Assembly: GCA_016648135.1 (NCBI GenBank) | Contig: JADDOH010000496.1 | Location: forward strand, 62,001-126,000 | DNA from: Agrypnia vestita | Lineage: Eukaryota; Arthropoda; Insecta; Trichoptera; Phryganeidae | Reading direction: 5' to 3' | DNA length: 64,000 nt | Shown here: one piece after another, positions 21,779-33,839 of the stretch | Layout: each line of letters opens with the position of its first letter | Position numbering within the stretch: position 1 is the first letter of the stretch | Position numbers and translations under genes: made by a program | Notes under the pieces: model-generated | Told to the model about the DNA's origin: nothing | Seen by the model: only the letters and a program-made list of their open reading frames with translations | Database searches by the model: none

Positions 21779-23066
21779 TTAGGTCCTTACATATGAAATT
21801 GGCGTTTTGCCGTACTGGCCAATTTGATCTCAAATATCTTCTCTTTGGTTAGGAATTCCAAATCCAAATTTATACAGCTATTTACTCATTCATGTATTTG
21901 TGTTTTGAAAATTATAATTCATTTGTTTTTTCCTCAATTGTTTTTTTCTTTGCGTCACTCAGTTTAGAAAATGAAAAACTTGAAATATCGCGTTATTTAC
22001 GAATAGAGTTCCACCGTGGCACCAGTGCTGCAGAAACGGCTCGAAGGATTAATGATGTGTATGGCGACGGTGCCGCAAAAGAAAACACAGTGCGTTTTGG
22101 TTCCAACGTTTTCGTTCTGGAAATTTCGACCTGCAGAACAAGCCCCGTGGACGGACGGAGACCAAAGTTGATAATGAAGAATTGAAGGCTATTGTGGAAG
22201 CGGATCCATCGCAAACCACATCCGAGTTAGCTACAGGCTGCGGTGTTAGTGATAAAACTGTTTTAATCCACTTGAAGCAAATTGGTAAGGTGAAAAAGCT
22301 TGAAAGGTGGGTACCTCACGAATTGCGTGAAGCAAATCAACAAACGCGCGTTGACTGCTGCGTTGCATTACTCAACCGGCACAATAATGAAGGGATTTTA
22401 AATCGAATCATTACCTGTGATGAAAAGTGGATCCTGTACGATAATCGGAAGCGCTCATCGCAATGGCTGAACCCTGCCGAACCAGCCAAACCATGCCCCA
22501 AGCGAAAATTGACTCCAAAAAAGTTACTTGTGAGCGTGTGGTGGACTAGTGCTGGTGTCGTGCACTACAGCTTTCTTAAATCTGGCCAGACGATTACGGC
22601 AGATGTCTATTGTCAGCAACTGCAAACCATGATGGAAAAGCTAGCTGCTAAACAACCGAGGCTGGTTAATCGCTCTAGGCCACTGCTGCGTCATGATAAC
22701 GCTAGACCACACACTGCACAACAGACGGCTACCAAATTAGAGGAGCTTCAATTGGAATGTCTAAGACATCCACCGTACTCTCCGGACCTTGCCCCAACAG
22801 ATTACCATTTTTTTCGAAATTTGGATAACTTCTTGCAAAGGAAAAAATTCAACTCCGATGGGGCAGTCCAAACCGCCTTCAAAGATTTTATTGATTCCCG
22901 TCCGAATGGTTTTTTTAGTAAAGGGATCGATGAACTACCTATGAGATGGCAAAAGTGCATAGATAGCAATGGTACATACTTTGATTAAATAAATATATTA
23001 TAATAAAAAAAAGTCGGCTTTATGTTCCTCCCATACTAAACGCCGATTTCATATGTAAGGACCTAA
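21779..23066 (+). mobile_element. Mariner element 1, full length (1288 bp)
   Basis: The ends are inverted repeats beginning TTAGGTCCTTACATATGAAA, with the right end reading TTTCATATGTAAGGACCTAA, each next to TA (21777-21778 and 23067-23068). The length of about 1.29 kb is normal for mariner. The ends and transposase resemble the cecropia-type mariners as I remember them; the subfamily needs a search to confirm. A second, deleted copy is at 35412-36521. Confidence 0.9.
21971..22988 (+). pseudogene. Mariner transposase, frameshifted in its N-terminal third
   Basis: The start is ATGAAAAACTTG at 21971, as in the second copy. A one-base loss near 22003 and another in the T-run near 22097 break the frame. 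From 22182 on, 268 codons are open to the stop. The HTH region (SAAETARRINDVYG) is visible before the breaks. The DD34D triad is complete: Asp in TCDEKW, Asp in HDNARPHT and Asp in LAPTDYHFF with 34 residues between the last two. The WVPHEL linker motif is present. The enzyme would cut and paste the element at TA. It cannot be made whole here, but the catalytic part is undamaged, suggesting a fairly recent loss. Confidence 0.9.
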
Positions 23067-23068
23067 TA

Positions 23069-23508
23069 TTTAGATTTTAAAATACTTTTTAATACAATAT
23101 TTACAATAAAACACATGACAATGTACAAAAAACTTTCGAGTAATTATATTAAATTAAATATTTTTAGATAACCCACAAAAAATCTTCAAGTGCAGTTTTA
23201 AATTGATCAATTTTATGTTTTTAACCAAAACAATTTATATTTTAAAAAAATATTTTTTCATAAATTTGCAAATACAAATCATTTTTTTGGGCTATCGGGC
23301 TATCGGCTTTCGGGAAGTTGACTTACACCAATTTAATTTTTTTTATATACATGTTATCAGGTGTTTAATGACCCTAATAGATAGTTCTGTATATATAAAA
23401 TTAGAAGAACTAGAAGTTGTGATATTAAAGAACAATGTAAAAATATTTTAGGACAATTAAGGGAATATGTTGTGGAATACACTTTATGATTAGGATATTA
23501 GAAATAGA
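23069..23508. other. AT-rich non-coding DNA, no gene seen
   Basis: The 82-codon frame at 23203-23451 is a hydrophobic A/T-rich translation with no family features. Confidence 0.5.
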
Positions 23509-23855
23509 CTAGTAGACCCGTCAAAAATAACAGTACTTTTATATACCGCTTCCTAAAGAATAAACAACTTTTATGAAAATATTTTTATATTTTTTTTATA
23601 TTTCACTTGCCGGCAGTTAATGTACTATTTTAAACCCTGACGATCGTGCTGGGTGGAACATGAAATGGTTTACGTCTTTGTCAAGCCCAAGTTTATATTT
23701 ATAGTATCGTTTTATCGATCCACGTAGAGGCGGCGCCGGCGGTAGCTACGTGCGTTAAGCGGGTGCTTCTGTTATGAACAGACAGATAGACAAACAGACA
23801 GACGGACGGACAGACGTAGAGTCAACGAAACTGTTATGTTTGATTAAATATCTAT
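23509..23855 (-). mobile_element. Helitron-like non-autonomous element H3
   Basis: CTAG at 23509-23512 is followed by TAGACCCGTCAAAAATAACA, a diverged form of the H1 end. Further on are GCCGGCAGTTAATG, GAGGCGGCG and GCGTTAAGCGG as in H1, and a GACAGACGGACGGACAG tail. It lacks the B-box part. Confidence 0.55.
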
Positions 23856-24101
23856 TACTTTTTTGAAATATAGGTGTGGATCAGTCCAAATATCTTCCAC
23901 TTTTGTAATTTGTAATCTCGTCCGATTTGCAGTGAATTTTACACCGAATAACAAAAGGGCATGTTTATATCAAAATTGAATAAATAATTTGAAATGATGA
24001 TTCATTCCATTTTGTCCCGAAACAACACCCTACTACCCCGAACGACACGAAAATTTGTCAGCAGATTCACACGTCGGTCACACCTCGCGCTGTCCGCCCG
24101 C
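23856..24101. other. Non-coding DNA, no gene seen
   Basis: Nothing recognised up to the minisatellite. Confidence 0.4.
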
Positions 24102-24156
24102 CTGTCCGGGCCCTGTCCGTCCCCTGTCCGGCCCCTGTCCGTCCCCTGTCCGGCGG
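24102..24156 (+). repeat. 11-bp GC-rich minisatellite
   Basis: Five units start at 24102, 24113, 24124, 24135 and 24146, mostly CTGTCCGTCCC alternating with CTGTCCGGCCC. The surrounding 24080-24200 is the GC-richest part of the window. It is open in several frames on both strands because of composition, not because of a gene. Confidence 0.85.
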
Positions 24157-24501
24157 CCCGGCTGTCCGCGCGTCGGACTCCGGCCGCGTCCGCTCGACCG
24201 ACGCGCGAATTATTCACAAAAATGTGCGGTGACAGGCGTCATTCCCCCGTTTTGCTGTGACGGGCTGAAAACACGAAATGACGCGGTCTATTGGAGGGAA
24301 TCTTTTTTGGTTTATTTTATTGTGACACGTGTGTTTTCGGCACTGTCACTTCGGGAGGGCCGCTGCAGGGTTTGAGGATCGCGGCTTTTCCGGTATTTAT
24401 CTTCTTAGGGGCGCAGATATTCAAATATATTTCCTACGATTATACAAGTATTTTGCAAAGCTAGAAATTGAAATATGAATTCGTACTTTATTATAAAATT
24501 A
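24157..24501. other. GC-richer non-coding stretch, no gene seen
   Basis: This continues the GC-rich area to about 24390, then falls back to A/T-rich. No coding family recognised. Confidence 0.35.
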
Positions 24502-24985
24502 CTAGTTGTTCGTTCTCGGCGTCGCACGGGTCAAGAATTAAGTTAAAAATAAGGATGTGGAAGTAAACATAAATTTCAGTATTTGGTTAGGCCTCTAATA
24601 TAAAAAATATTTCCATTTAATCTAGGCTGGGATGGATGGGATGCTCAGGGAAAAATGTAACCTATGTTTTCCGCCGGTTCTTAAAGAATAAGTATGCCAC
24701 ATTTGAGTCAGATCAGTTGAAAGGTACAGATTTTGCATGAAAATGATATCAGGAGTAGGGGTAAAATCTTAAAGAATAAGTGTGCAAAATTTGGGTCAGA
24801 TCGGTCAAATGGTCCAGATTTATAGGTGTAGATAACAGGCAGACAGATAGACATTGAATTGTAAATGTATAAATACAAACATGCGCGTATTTGAGTGCAT
24901 TACTGCGATTACTTTTCGAGTTTTGGGAACACAAACATACGCAGGCTGAATTTTTATATATAAGATATTCTGCCTAAATTCTCCA
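24502..24985 (-). mobile_element. Helitron-like or related dispersed element
   Basis: CTAGTTGTTCGTTCTCGGCG at the left resembles a reversed 3' end (CTAG plus a GC-rich, weakly paired stretch). The body repeats AAAGAATAAGTRTGC and GGTCAGATCRGT with about 105-bp spacing, like 20385-20720, then a GGCAGACAGATAGAC tract. The right end (TATATATAAGATA) is approximate. Confidence 0.4.
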
Positions 24986-26336
24986 CCTAATTCCACTCCA
25001 TCCAGCTGACAGTACTTCACTATCCATCCCTACCTATAATACAGAGAGTATGCCGGCCATGTACGCTCGGGTATATCCGACGGGTCTACCCGTCACGGGT
25101 GCCTGGCGGGCAAATCTGTGTGTGTGATGAGAAAAGGCACATGTGTCTGCCCGTACAGTAGCCGGCAAACATCTTGATAATTTTCGGACTAGTGGGGGGG
25201 AGTTTGCGCCATTACCATTACCATTCCACCAACGAGACCCAAAATTTGTCTTCTGCGTATTCCCCCACTACGCCAAAAATTTTCAAGAAGCTTGCCGGCA
25301 ACTGTATCCGTCCTCAAAACCAAGGGATCGGACACGGGGAACGCAAATCCGAGCAACAACCCCACGTGCGTGCACGTGCACGGAAATAGATCTGTCAGAT
25401 ATCACCTCACTTGTGCTCTATTTATTTTAATTAACTTGAAAAATGTCATTTAGCGATAACAAACCGTTTTGGACAGTTTTAATAAAGCTTTATAAATCTT
25501 TACCATGTTAATGGGAGATTAAAAATAATAAATTATACGTAAGTAAAGATTTTATACATGGATCCATGCATTAAATATTTGAGAAGATTCATGATATGGC
25601 TATGTGAATACATAGAAGGCTTTTTCTAATTGTAGGAGACATAGCAGACAAAAATTTTAGATGGACACACTAATTAATAATAACTTAAATAACACTGATG
25701 CCCGAGTTCAGTCTGCGTGTGTGGTAAGGTCCAGGGCATATGTGGCCTGGCATTGTGTATACCCCGCCGTCAGTAGTTCGTATACCCCGTTTGTGCAAAA
25801 TTTTAGCTCGATTGGACATTGAAAAGCGAGTGAAATATCGATTTTAAAATTCCGTCCAGATGAACAGACAAAAAGGTGATGCTAATATAAGCGTGATAAA
25901 ATATCGTGAGATTGTATCTTTTTACTGGCATTCCATGTTCAAAAAGTTAGTTAAACAATAATAAACTAAAATCTCTCCAAAAATAGGAAACAGAACGTCG
26001 CCAACCACACTGTACGTGCGAGCTGATTGGCCATTCAAACATTCATGAAATCGCGTGACGGCCGCGTTCCGTTCGGATTATGAATGATAATTTTACATTT
26101 TTTAAATGTCGCCTGTCAAAAATGCGGAGGGAATTTGTTTTCATTACATATCTGTGATGACACGTGATAGATGTTGAGTCGTTCTTTGAATATTCCAATG
26201 TAGTTTTGACATATTTTTGGTATACATACTCGTATAGCAAATGTTGTGCCCAATAATAAAATTCCCGCGGGTAGATACTGCATAATTCAATCGAATCATT
26301 CCATATAAACAATTGTGTAACCTATTTATTTTATTA
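24986..26336. other. Non-coding DNA, with a LINE- or SINE-tail-like repeat
   Basis: About 25795-25925 (GTGCAAAATTTTAGCTCGAT, GTCCAGATGAACAGAC, GCTAATATAAGCGTG) matches 38880-38985 and resembles the 3' tail of RTE-type LINEs or their SINEs. The open frames at 25143-25430 have no family features. Confidence 0.4.
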
Positions 26337-27443
26337 CTAGCTAAAATCCGTCAAAAATGACGTACTTTTGGTAAAAAAGGCTGTAAAAACGGCGCTATCT
26401 GAGTAGCGTAGCGTCTTAATAACGTAAGTGATGGATATTATTAAATTGAGAATTATTTTTATTTTGCATTTTGCTTCATAAACCTCAATATTATATTATA
26501 CCTCATTATTATTTGATGTATCATTACCAACGGTGACATCTTTATAGTTTATGAGAATGACAAAATTTCGATCACCAGATGGCGGTAGTAAAAATACAAG
26601 TCAGATATGGAACAAGGTGTGAAAATTAAATATATATACATACAACTTCCAAAAAATTGATAAATATGGTCGTCTCTCATCGGTGAAATTGATGAACCTT
26701 ACATTGTGTAAAGTGATTACTTAAGCCAGCCTTACGATAGGTTGTAAACCCTATGAACACCAATAAAAAGACTTCTATAAGATATCTTCTTCAAAAACTG
26801 TAAGATGCCATACTCAGAGCGAAGGACCATTAAAGAAGAAAGAAGAAGAAAATACTCAATATTTAAAAAGTTATTGTTTTTGACTCGCTTACTTTATTTT
26901 ATTTGATATTTATATCATTCAACTTCATCTTTAAAGAAAACCTTAAAAAATGTGCGTAACTCTCTTTTTGATGGAGTAAATAGGATTAAAAACCTATACA
27001 AGTATTTGGTTTAGTCTCTCTTAGCTCCGAATTCCGAGTCAAAACTTAGATGATTTTAAAAAAAAATTAAATATTTTCTACTGAAAATTACGCTTTTAAG
27101 GCATACCTCAACCTTTAAATCATTTAAGTATTGACTCTGAATTCGGGGCTTAGACTGTCATTGATGTATCTCTAAAATAGTTTCTTGGCATTTATTTGTT
27201 GAAGTATTTCCCACGAGTTTTGCTCAAAGTGCATGCTTATGTTATAGAAAATAATAATCGACGTTTTCCTACGTGTTGTACTATATATTAAAATCATTTT
27301 AATATATAACTTATTGAAAACAAAATTACGTAAATAATGTTTACGGAATTTTTAAATAAAGAATGATAAATGCACAGTTTTTACGATTAATAAACTTAAC
27401 TTCTTAAATAAAACTACCATCATTTTTGACGGGTTACCGCTAG
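26337..27443. mobile_element. Element bounded by two inverted Helitron-like ends
   Basis: The left edge is CTAGCTAAAATCCGTC then AAAAATGACG. The right edge is the inverse, CATCATTTTTGACGGG then TTACCGCTAG. Both are variants of the H1 terminus, about 1.1 kb apart. The inside is A/T-rich with no coding. It may be two separate copies facing outward or one element with acquired terminal inversion. Confidence 0.4.
26690..26800 (-). repeat. MITE family B fragment
   Basis: TGTAAAGTGATTACTTAAGC and AGGTTGTAAACCCTATGAAC are the inverse of the family-B phrases at 44030-44085. It lies inside 26337-27443. Confidence 0.45.
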
Positions 27444-28561
27444 TACCTACCTCTTAGTAATATTGGCGTTTATTTCGAATACTGTCGCTGTCACGTGGTA
27501 GAGTTCGCTGAGCTTGAAACCAAAGTATTCTATATCTGTGCGAGAGTTTTATATTTTTTATAAATTTGTTAATTTAAACTTTTTTCTGCTATCTACAGTT
27601 CGAATTTCTCAATTATGGAAAATATATTCTGTAAAATATTGTATAATATTTTAATTGGAGTATTCCAAGTTTTCACAAAAGGATTTGACGTTGTAGGCTT
27701 TCTATCAAGATCATCAATGATCTGCTGATAATCTAAGTATTAAATATAATGCACCACTAAAACCCTTGGACATGTAAATGGATGACTTATTAGATTACCT
27801 GCCCCCACTTCATGTTTAGGTACATCCTTTTACTAAGCCGCCATCTATGTTTTACATCCTTATACTAATCTATGTTTGAAGTTTGTCTCGGGGTGGAGCA
27901 TAAGGCACGATACATTGTCATGGACCTCAATTTCTTATAAACCAATTTCTAAAATATTTTAATCAAATATATGAAAAACTATGATTTGTCGTTTTTCTAC
28001 CCTATATACCTCCTATCAAAACGACTCCAAATAATTTTATAAAAATTCTAGCATAATTCAATTTTTCAAGCCGCAAAAATATTTTAACACTATGAGGCTT
28101 AATAAAATTGATATTCGATATTATCTCGTTAAGGCGAGAAGTGAAAAATATTACTTTTGAAAAACGAAATAGGCGTCGCCTTCGCCGGAAGCTCTCTGTA
28201 ATTTGATCCACATTTCCAGGCATTCTCTTTTAATAAAACATTAAAATGTCACCGTGAATTTCAGTACAAAACTCATCCACTTCTGAGTTTTATTTTATTA
28301 AGATCAAAACTGTATAGCTGCCATTTTTCTTTTCTTAAATGCTACAATACATTATGCTCTCCTTCAGTGAAGCCAAACTTTTTAAAAGGTATGTACACAT
28401 TATATTATATTATCGCGTATCTACGACATTCTCTGGTCGGTTCCAGGACAAAACGTCCACATAAAAATGCACACGCGACAAAAGACTAACAGAACATTCT
28501 ATCCAACGATATTATGTCTGGAAACACATTTTCTATTTTTTTATGAAAGAAAAGATATTGC
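27444..28561. other. AT-rich non-coding DNA, no gene seen
   Basis: No recognisable gene or element ends. Confidence 0.5.
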
Positions 28562-28815
28562 ATATGTGGGGTATAAAAGCAATATTAAAAAACTTAATGC
28601 ACTCATTAAGGATAACTATTTTATGATGCACTGAGTTCGATATTTTATAGGAAACATAGCCTATAAACTTATAGAAAACATGATTTTAGAAGGGATAGAT
28701 AGGTACCTACATAAAATCTAGATTACATTTTTAATTAGTAATTCTTGGTGACTGCATTTAAAACATTTATTTAATTGTTTGGATATTTTGCGCATTTTCT
28801 TTTATACCCTACATA
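28562..28815. mobile_element. MITE family A, copy 2
   Basis: It starts TATGTGGGGTATAAAAGCAA after CA and ends TTTTATACCCTACATATA. The inner GGATATTTTGCGCATTTTC corresponds to GGATATTGCTGCCTTTGC of copy 1. No coding. Confidence 0.6.
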
Positions 28816-29381
28816 TATTGTAAACATACGTTCACTTTCGCGAATTATAACAAACACACATGTTAGGTTAGGTTAGTTTTGTTACGGTTAGGGTAAGTTT
28901 GGTTAGGCTTAACAAAAGTATAGTGAATGCCTTCTTATAGCACCAACAATTTAGATAGATCGGTTATATAAGATCCTGGCCCCTTCGCTTCTTAGGGCAG
29001 TTACAAATACTGCTATTTGGCTAACTGAGAGAAATCTATCAAAAACCCGGGCTGCTCAGGTGAGATACCTAAAAGGAGTTGCGGAGGTGACGTTAGGGAA
29101 TCAAATCAGAGTTTATATCTTATATGGATAGGATCTTGGGATGAACCTACATGCATGTTTCAAACAGAAAAATCTCAGTTAAGTTGACTTGCACACATCC
29201 TCTGCATGGAAAAGGAAAAACAGCCTAAACAGATTCAGTGCCGATGAAAGAAGTCCAGTGGGAAGATCCACGGAAAAGCTATATGGAAATACCGTAACGA
29301 AGGAATATTAGTAGCCGCAGTTTATCGATACAGTACAGGACAGAGATTGGTCCCCAATCAGAATAAATAGCAGGAACATTA
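28816..29381. other. Non-coding DNA, no gene seen
   Basis: It contains a short TTAGGTTAGGTTAG run at about 28863, too short to be a telomere tract. 28985-29340 is less A/T-rich but all frames are interrupted. Confidence 0.4.
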
Positions 29382-29760
29382 CAGTGGTAACAAGAAGCAC
29401 GACTTTTATTTAACCGTATATTTGGGAAAAAATTATCGAAATTAAATATTTATCTGGCAGAGTATTATGAAATATTAAAATTTGAATAAAATTTTAATTC
29501 AGAATATTTTGAGTATATTCAAAATATTCAGAACAGTACTGGATTTTTGTCACAGGGACATCATTAATCAATCAATGTATATAATAGATGTCTCACAGAG
29601 ACGAAACTGTATTTTTGTGGGAAAGTAGGTATAGAACTTTGGGTGTACATAGGGCTTACGACCTATCTTACGGCTGACTTAAGTGATCACTTAAGCCAGC
29701 CGATCGATAATTTTTCCCAAATATACGGTTAAATAAAAGTCATGCTTCTTGTTCCCACTG
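29382..29760. mobile_element. 379-bp element with ~57-bp terminal inverted repeats
   Basis: The left arm 29382-29439 begins CAGTGGTAACAAGAAG and continues through TTTAACCGTATATTTGGG. The right arm 29704-29760 is its near-perfect inverse ending in CTTCTTGTTCCCACTG. Part of MITE family B fills the interior from about 29583. No target duplication is obvious, so the superfamily is open. Confidence 0.65.
29583..29703. repeat. MITE family B segment with palindrome
   Basis: TGTCTCACAGAGACGAAACT matches the family-B terminus at 43049 and 43388. The segment ends in a 32-nt palindrome with one mismatch at 29671-29702 (core CTTAAGTGATCACTTAAG). Confidence 0.55.
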
Positions 29761-31199
29761 CACGCCCCTGATAAATAGGTTGAAGAAAATTTACACCTAC
29801 AGATTTAGTAGGATTTACTAGTCGACTGCATTTAGCAATACCTCACTTGAGCTGCTACCTTCTTCTTTTCCCTGGTCCATCCCAAATCACTGTTATCTTT
29901 GACTGTTGGGGTCAGCTCTCCTCGTCATTGGGCATTGGGCTTTTTTCATTTTCAAATCGAGAAAAATTATTTAAAGGTACACATTGTGGTGACCCTGGTA
30001 GATAGTAAGGCATCGGGGCCTTGATACATTTTATAATAATTTAGTATAGCTCCTGATCCGGCACCAGAGTTAGACAACCCATGGGGTGTGTGTTGAATAT
30101 ATAAGGCGAAGCAAATCTATAACACAAATCTTTCATTGCAACTCAATGTAAATCATATTCTTATCACGGCTAACGATGTAAGATGACCCTAATGTGGGTC
30201 CTACTAAATAATGAAGGTTAGTAAGTAGCAAAACGTCGCGTTCAAAATACAATATATTGGATTATTAAATATTTCATTATTCTTATATGTGAGCGCGCGC
30301 GATCGAGCGGCAGGATGCAACCGGTCGACTTCAACTATATGATGTAGCGATACAGTTGTTAAAAATTTAATATTCTATACAGAAATACTACTACGACTAA
30401 AATTCAATTCTTCATATGAAATAATGTTCTATACTATATGAAATTACTCTATACAATAAATTAACTGAAAATACGTATTAACTGAAAATAATTATTCTGT
30501 GAAAATTGTGCTTTTGAATGCAAAATTAACTAAAAATATTAACTAAAATATTTCGAACATCTTGGGTTCGCATACGAAATTGATAATACCTAATGCCCTT
30601 TGCATTTACTAAGTGTATTACCTAAATAACCACAGCTATACCATCCTGTCCGTCAGGGACGAAACATAAAACACAGTTATACTTCTAAAAGTGCTACTTC
30701 TTACGCGACAAAAATACCTATTACAGTCGGGCTATGAATATGAACTATTTCTGCCTCATAATGGCGCTTGGCACCAATACTAAAACCCTTAATAGAAATA
30801 ATAAATGTGAATAAATCTCTAAAAATATAATATATACTATTCGTAATACGTCGTTGAATTGGCACATGATTCGTCTAATGGATGAAGGACCCCGTTGTGT
30901 ATCGTAATAACTTCAAATTCTTTTATAGGAGCAGTGTGGAAACGATTGCATAATAATACGTAATACCTAACGAGTCTAATAATCTATACATTTATGTTAT
31001 AATAAAATACGTTCACCAGAAAGAATTCCGTGGGGAAATAATACATATATTTGCTATCTACGAAATACGAAATTTTTGAAGCGAAACTTCTTTATAAATA
31101 AGTAGATAAGATCTAGGGGATGGTTTGTTCGAAAGGATTCTGCAACAGTCCGTGAGTTTATATGAAATAATAGTTTCTTTGAATGCTAAATATTGGTTT
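29761..31199. other. Non-coding DNA, no gene seen
   Basis: No coding recognised. There is a short GCGCGCGCGATCGAGCGG patch at 30295. Confidence 0.45.
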
Positions 31200-32060
31200 T
31201 TTAAACCCTCAGCTTCTCTGCCGAGGGGGGTTTAGGCCCCGCGCCCGCCTAGACCCGGTGACCAACTTCCTAAGTGACTAAATGGCCCCCCTTGCTCCTC
31301 CGGAACTTACTGCATCCCGAGACTCTATCACTCCTTTACGAGATGTGATCCTGTGACGCCCCTCTTTTAGGCTTATAATTGAGATAGCCGTACTCTTTTG
31401 GTACGCGTTTCTGATGATGTGTGTTGTCTTGAGGCGCCTTTCTTTTAGGCCGGTGTTTGAAGAATCATGTACTCTTTTGGTACGAATTGATGACGACATT
31501 AGCCTCCTTTGCGGGCATAGTCAGCGATGTTACAAATTATTGTGCAATCTCATTATGCCTTTTCCGAGCGGCGTCCCACGATTCTGCATCTTGCAACATT
31601 TACTTTGGTCAAATGTTAGAGTGTTAGTAACATATTTATAATATCCCAGCTATTCCATATGAGTGAATGATTTTTATACTTATTCTGGCCCTGTCTTTCT
31701 TACAGAGAACGAAATAAAAGTTAACGTTTTCTATCAAGGTTTTACAGCATTCAGGCATGAAAATCCTTCCAAAGACAAAGGGAACCTTTTGTGGGTTATG
31801 TGGCCCTGCGCCTGGTGAGGAAAGAGGTCGGTTTATTGACGACCCCGAGCAACAAGGAGGGCCCCGCCTTTAAGGGACCTTGCAGGGGCTTGTGCGGGTT
31901 CCACGCCCAAGTGCCGGCAAGCATCTACACCCCAACCAGCTAGGCCATCACAAACCAGATATCCCCAATCTTTAGTTAGATCTCCCCATTCTGTCCTTTA
32001 CTCGTCGTTCTGAAGCTACTTGTTAAGCCAGATGTACCGAGGTACTCATCGTGAAGAGTT
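31200..32060. repeat. GC-richer region with 79-bp imperfect tandem duplication
   Basis: Around 31354-31421 and 31431-31495 the words CTCTTTTAGGC / TTCTTTTAGGC, TACTCTTTTGGTACG and TGATGA.G recur in order, about 79 bp apart. 31790-31930 is GC-rich (GGGCCCCGCCTTTAAGGG). Frames are short. It looks like decayed transposon or untranslated sequence; I cannot name it. Confidence 0.4.
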
Positions 32061-32075
32061 AGCTGAAGACCGGAT

Positions 32076-32395
32076 TGCGCAATACTTATGCAATACATTT
32101 ATTATAATGCTACTAAGCATTTTTTATAGAATTCCGTGTATTCATTTGTTAGTACAAATAGTATGAAAATCCCTTTGCATTAAAATATTTTTGTTTGGAA
32201 GAAATTTCTCGTACGCTTTGGATTTATATCTGGTTACGCAATACATAACGCGTCGACAATTATTATCAATCTATTAAGCACTGCCTATAGAGCTCCGTAA
32301 AATCAATTGTTAATACAAATGGTATGAAAATCCCCATGCATCAAAATATATTCGTTTGGGAGATATTCCCGTACGAATTGAACCAATATCACACA
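32076..32395. repeat. ~160-bp imperfect tandem duplication
   Basis: Two units share CGCAATAC, AGTATGAAAATCCC / GGTATGAAAATCCC, CATTAAAATAT / CATCAAAATAT and CGTACG in the same order (about 32076-32234 and 32235-32395). They lie downstream, on the minus strand, of the promoter-like block. Confidence 0.55.
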
Positions 32396-32469
32396 AGAAA
32401 TCGTGATATTATTCACACATAATTGCTCCAATCTTAAATCTTCCCAAAATAAATACATTTTGCTAGTGA

Positions 32470-32990
32470 AAATAATTAACCGTAAAAGATAATATAAATG
32501 TGTTCCTTAGCAGTGGCGGTATGATCCTCTCCGGCACTGATGAAGTGGTAGATTCCTCCACATGTCCGGATAGCAACTTCCTCCGCAAATGATGTTCTGG
32601 AACTGAGGGCTCTGTCGGTAGTCTCTCGGGCAGCGCTTCCGCTCGCAAGTGCTGGTCTCGAACTGAAGGGGCTGAGTACAGAGCATCCGCTTCTTTTATA
32701 CTCGAGATTGCGACATATCTCTGAAATCCACGCTAGTGCAGTGACTCATCCTACGCGCGATGACCTCACCGCCGACGCCCGCCATTGGCTGGATTCAGTC
32801 ATCAAGATGGTCGCTATTGGCTCAACCCGTCGAAAGCAAAGCACGCCTGTGATTGGTCGTTAAAACAATAGTAAAGCACTCGCTACACGCGAGACTTGCT
32901 GTTCCGATTCATAAATAATAAAGGCTTGTTCGCACCTACTCACAAGGTCGAGTCTATTAGGATTGGCAAACAATATTAATTTAACACAGA
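32470..32990 (-). promoter_or_regulatory. Promoter-like or solo-LTR-like block
   Basis: On the minus strand there are three CCAAT words (complement of ATTGG at 32783, 32816 and 32852), then TATAAAAGAAGC (32700-32689), then initiator-like TCAGT words near 32660-32675. This is the order and spacing of a Pol II promoter. A 61-codon Pro/Glu-rich frame starts at 32648. The plus strand has AATAAAG near 32917, so an LTR in either orientation is possible, but I find no matching terminal TG..CA with target duplication. Confidence 0.35.
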
Positions 32991-33839
32991 ATTATATCTA
33001 TGGTATAATAAAGATCTAAGAAATATTACTTGTATAGCTGAATATTCAACATTTTTTTAACCTCTTGTAATACATAGAATCTTGAGAAGAAATATATCAG
33101 GCTTTTACTTTTAAACGAGTCAAAATAGAAGAAATATATTTTTGATATCTATACTTGGCTTTTTTTAAATATTATTATTTTAAGATTTTCTAAATTTATT
33201 AAATCTATCTCTATGTCGACCATCACAATATTAATTTTATAAGGTCAAAAAAGCTATTTGTGATCCGCGTTTTAAACATCCCTGATCACGTAAAATTAAT
33301 ATATAATTTTTATATTTACGACCCTCTCTTGTAGGGCTCCTGGAATGAGCCGTATTTATCGGGGTGTATTCCTTAACGCTAGCCGTAAAAATGATAAAGT
33401 GGTGTATCATGTTGCAGCCTCTCCGATAAATGCTAAATGGACCCAGAATTGAGTAGGTACCATTCCGCTTATAATATATAACATGACAATAATTTAAAAA
33501 CTCATTTCAGATATGATCGGTGACAAATTTAATTCGATAAAAAAAATTTTACTTGATGAAAGATAAAATCAATAGTTTTGTTTGGGTGCAAAATACGACC
33601 AAATCAGAAAATATTGAGTATGTTCAAAATTTTCAAGAACACAATACTAGAACACCCAAAAAAAGTTTCCATACCTATTTTCGCATCTAAAATATATCTA
33701 GCTTAATGATGATTCTTCTGGGGATAAAATTCAAAAAAGTATTCTAAGCTTGAAAAATTTTAACATACTCAAAATATTCTGATATTTTAATCCTTCCCTA
33801 AAGTAAAAGAGAAGATCAAGGGACAAATCATGTACGTTT
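32991..33839. other. AT-rich non-coding DNA, no gene seen
   Basis: No coding or element ends recognised. Confidence 0.5.

Noticed and set aside
24002..24260. Pro/Arg-rich open frames on both strands as genes
   Set aside because: They are caused by the GC minisatellite and surrounding composition.
25143..25430. Host exon
   Set aside because: Two frames overlap, no motif recognised, and splice sites are not convincing.
28860..28920. TTAGG telomere-type repeats
   Set aside because: Only two to three clean units followed by diverged words; too short for a telomere or internal telomeric array.
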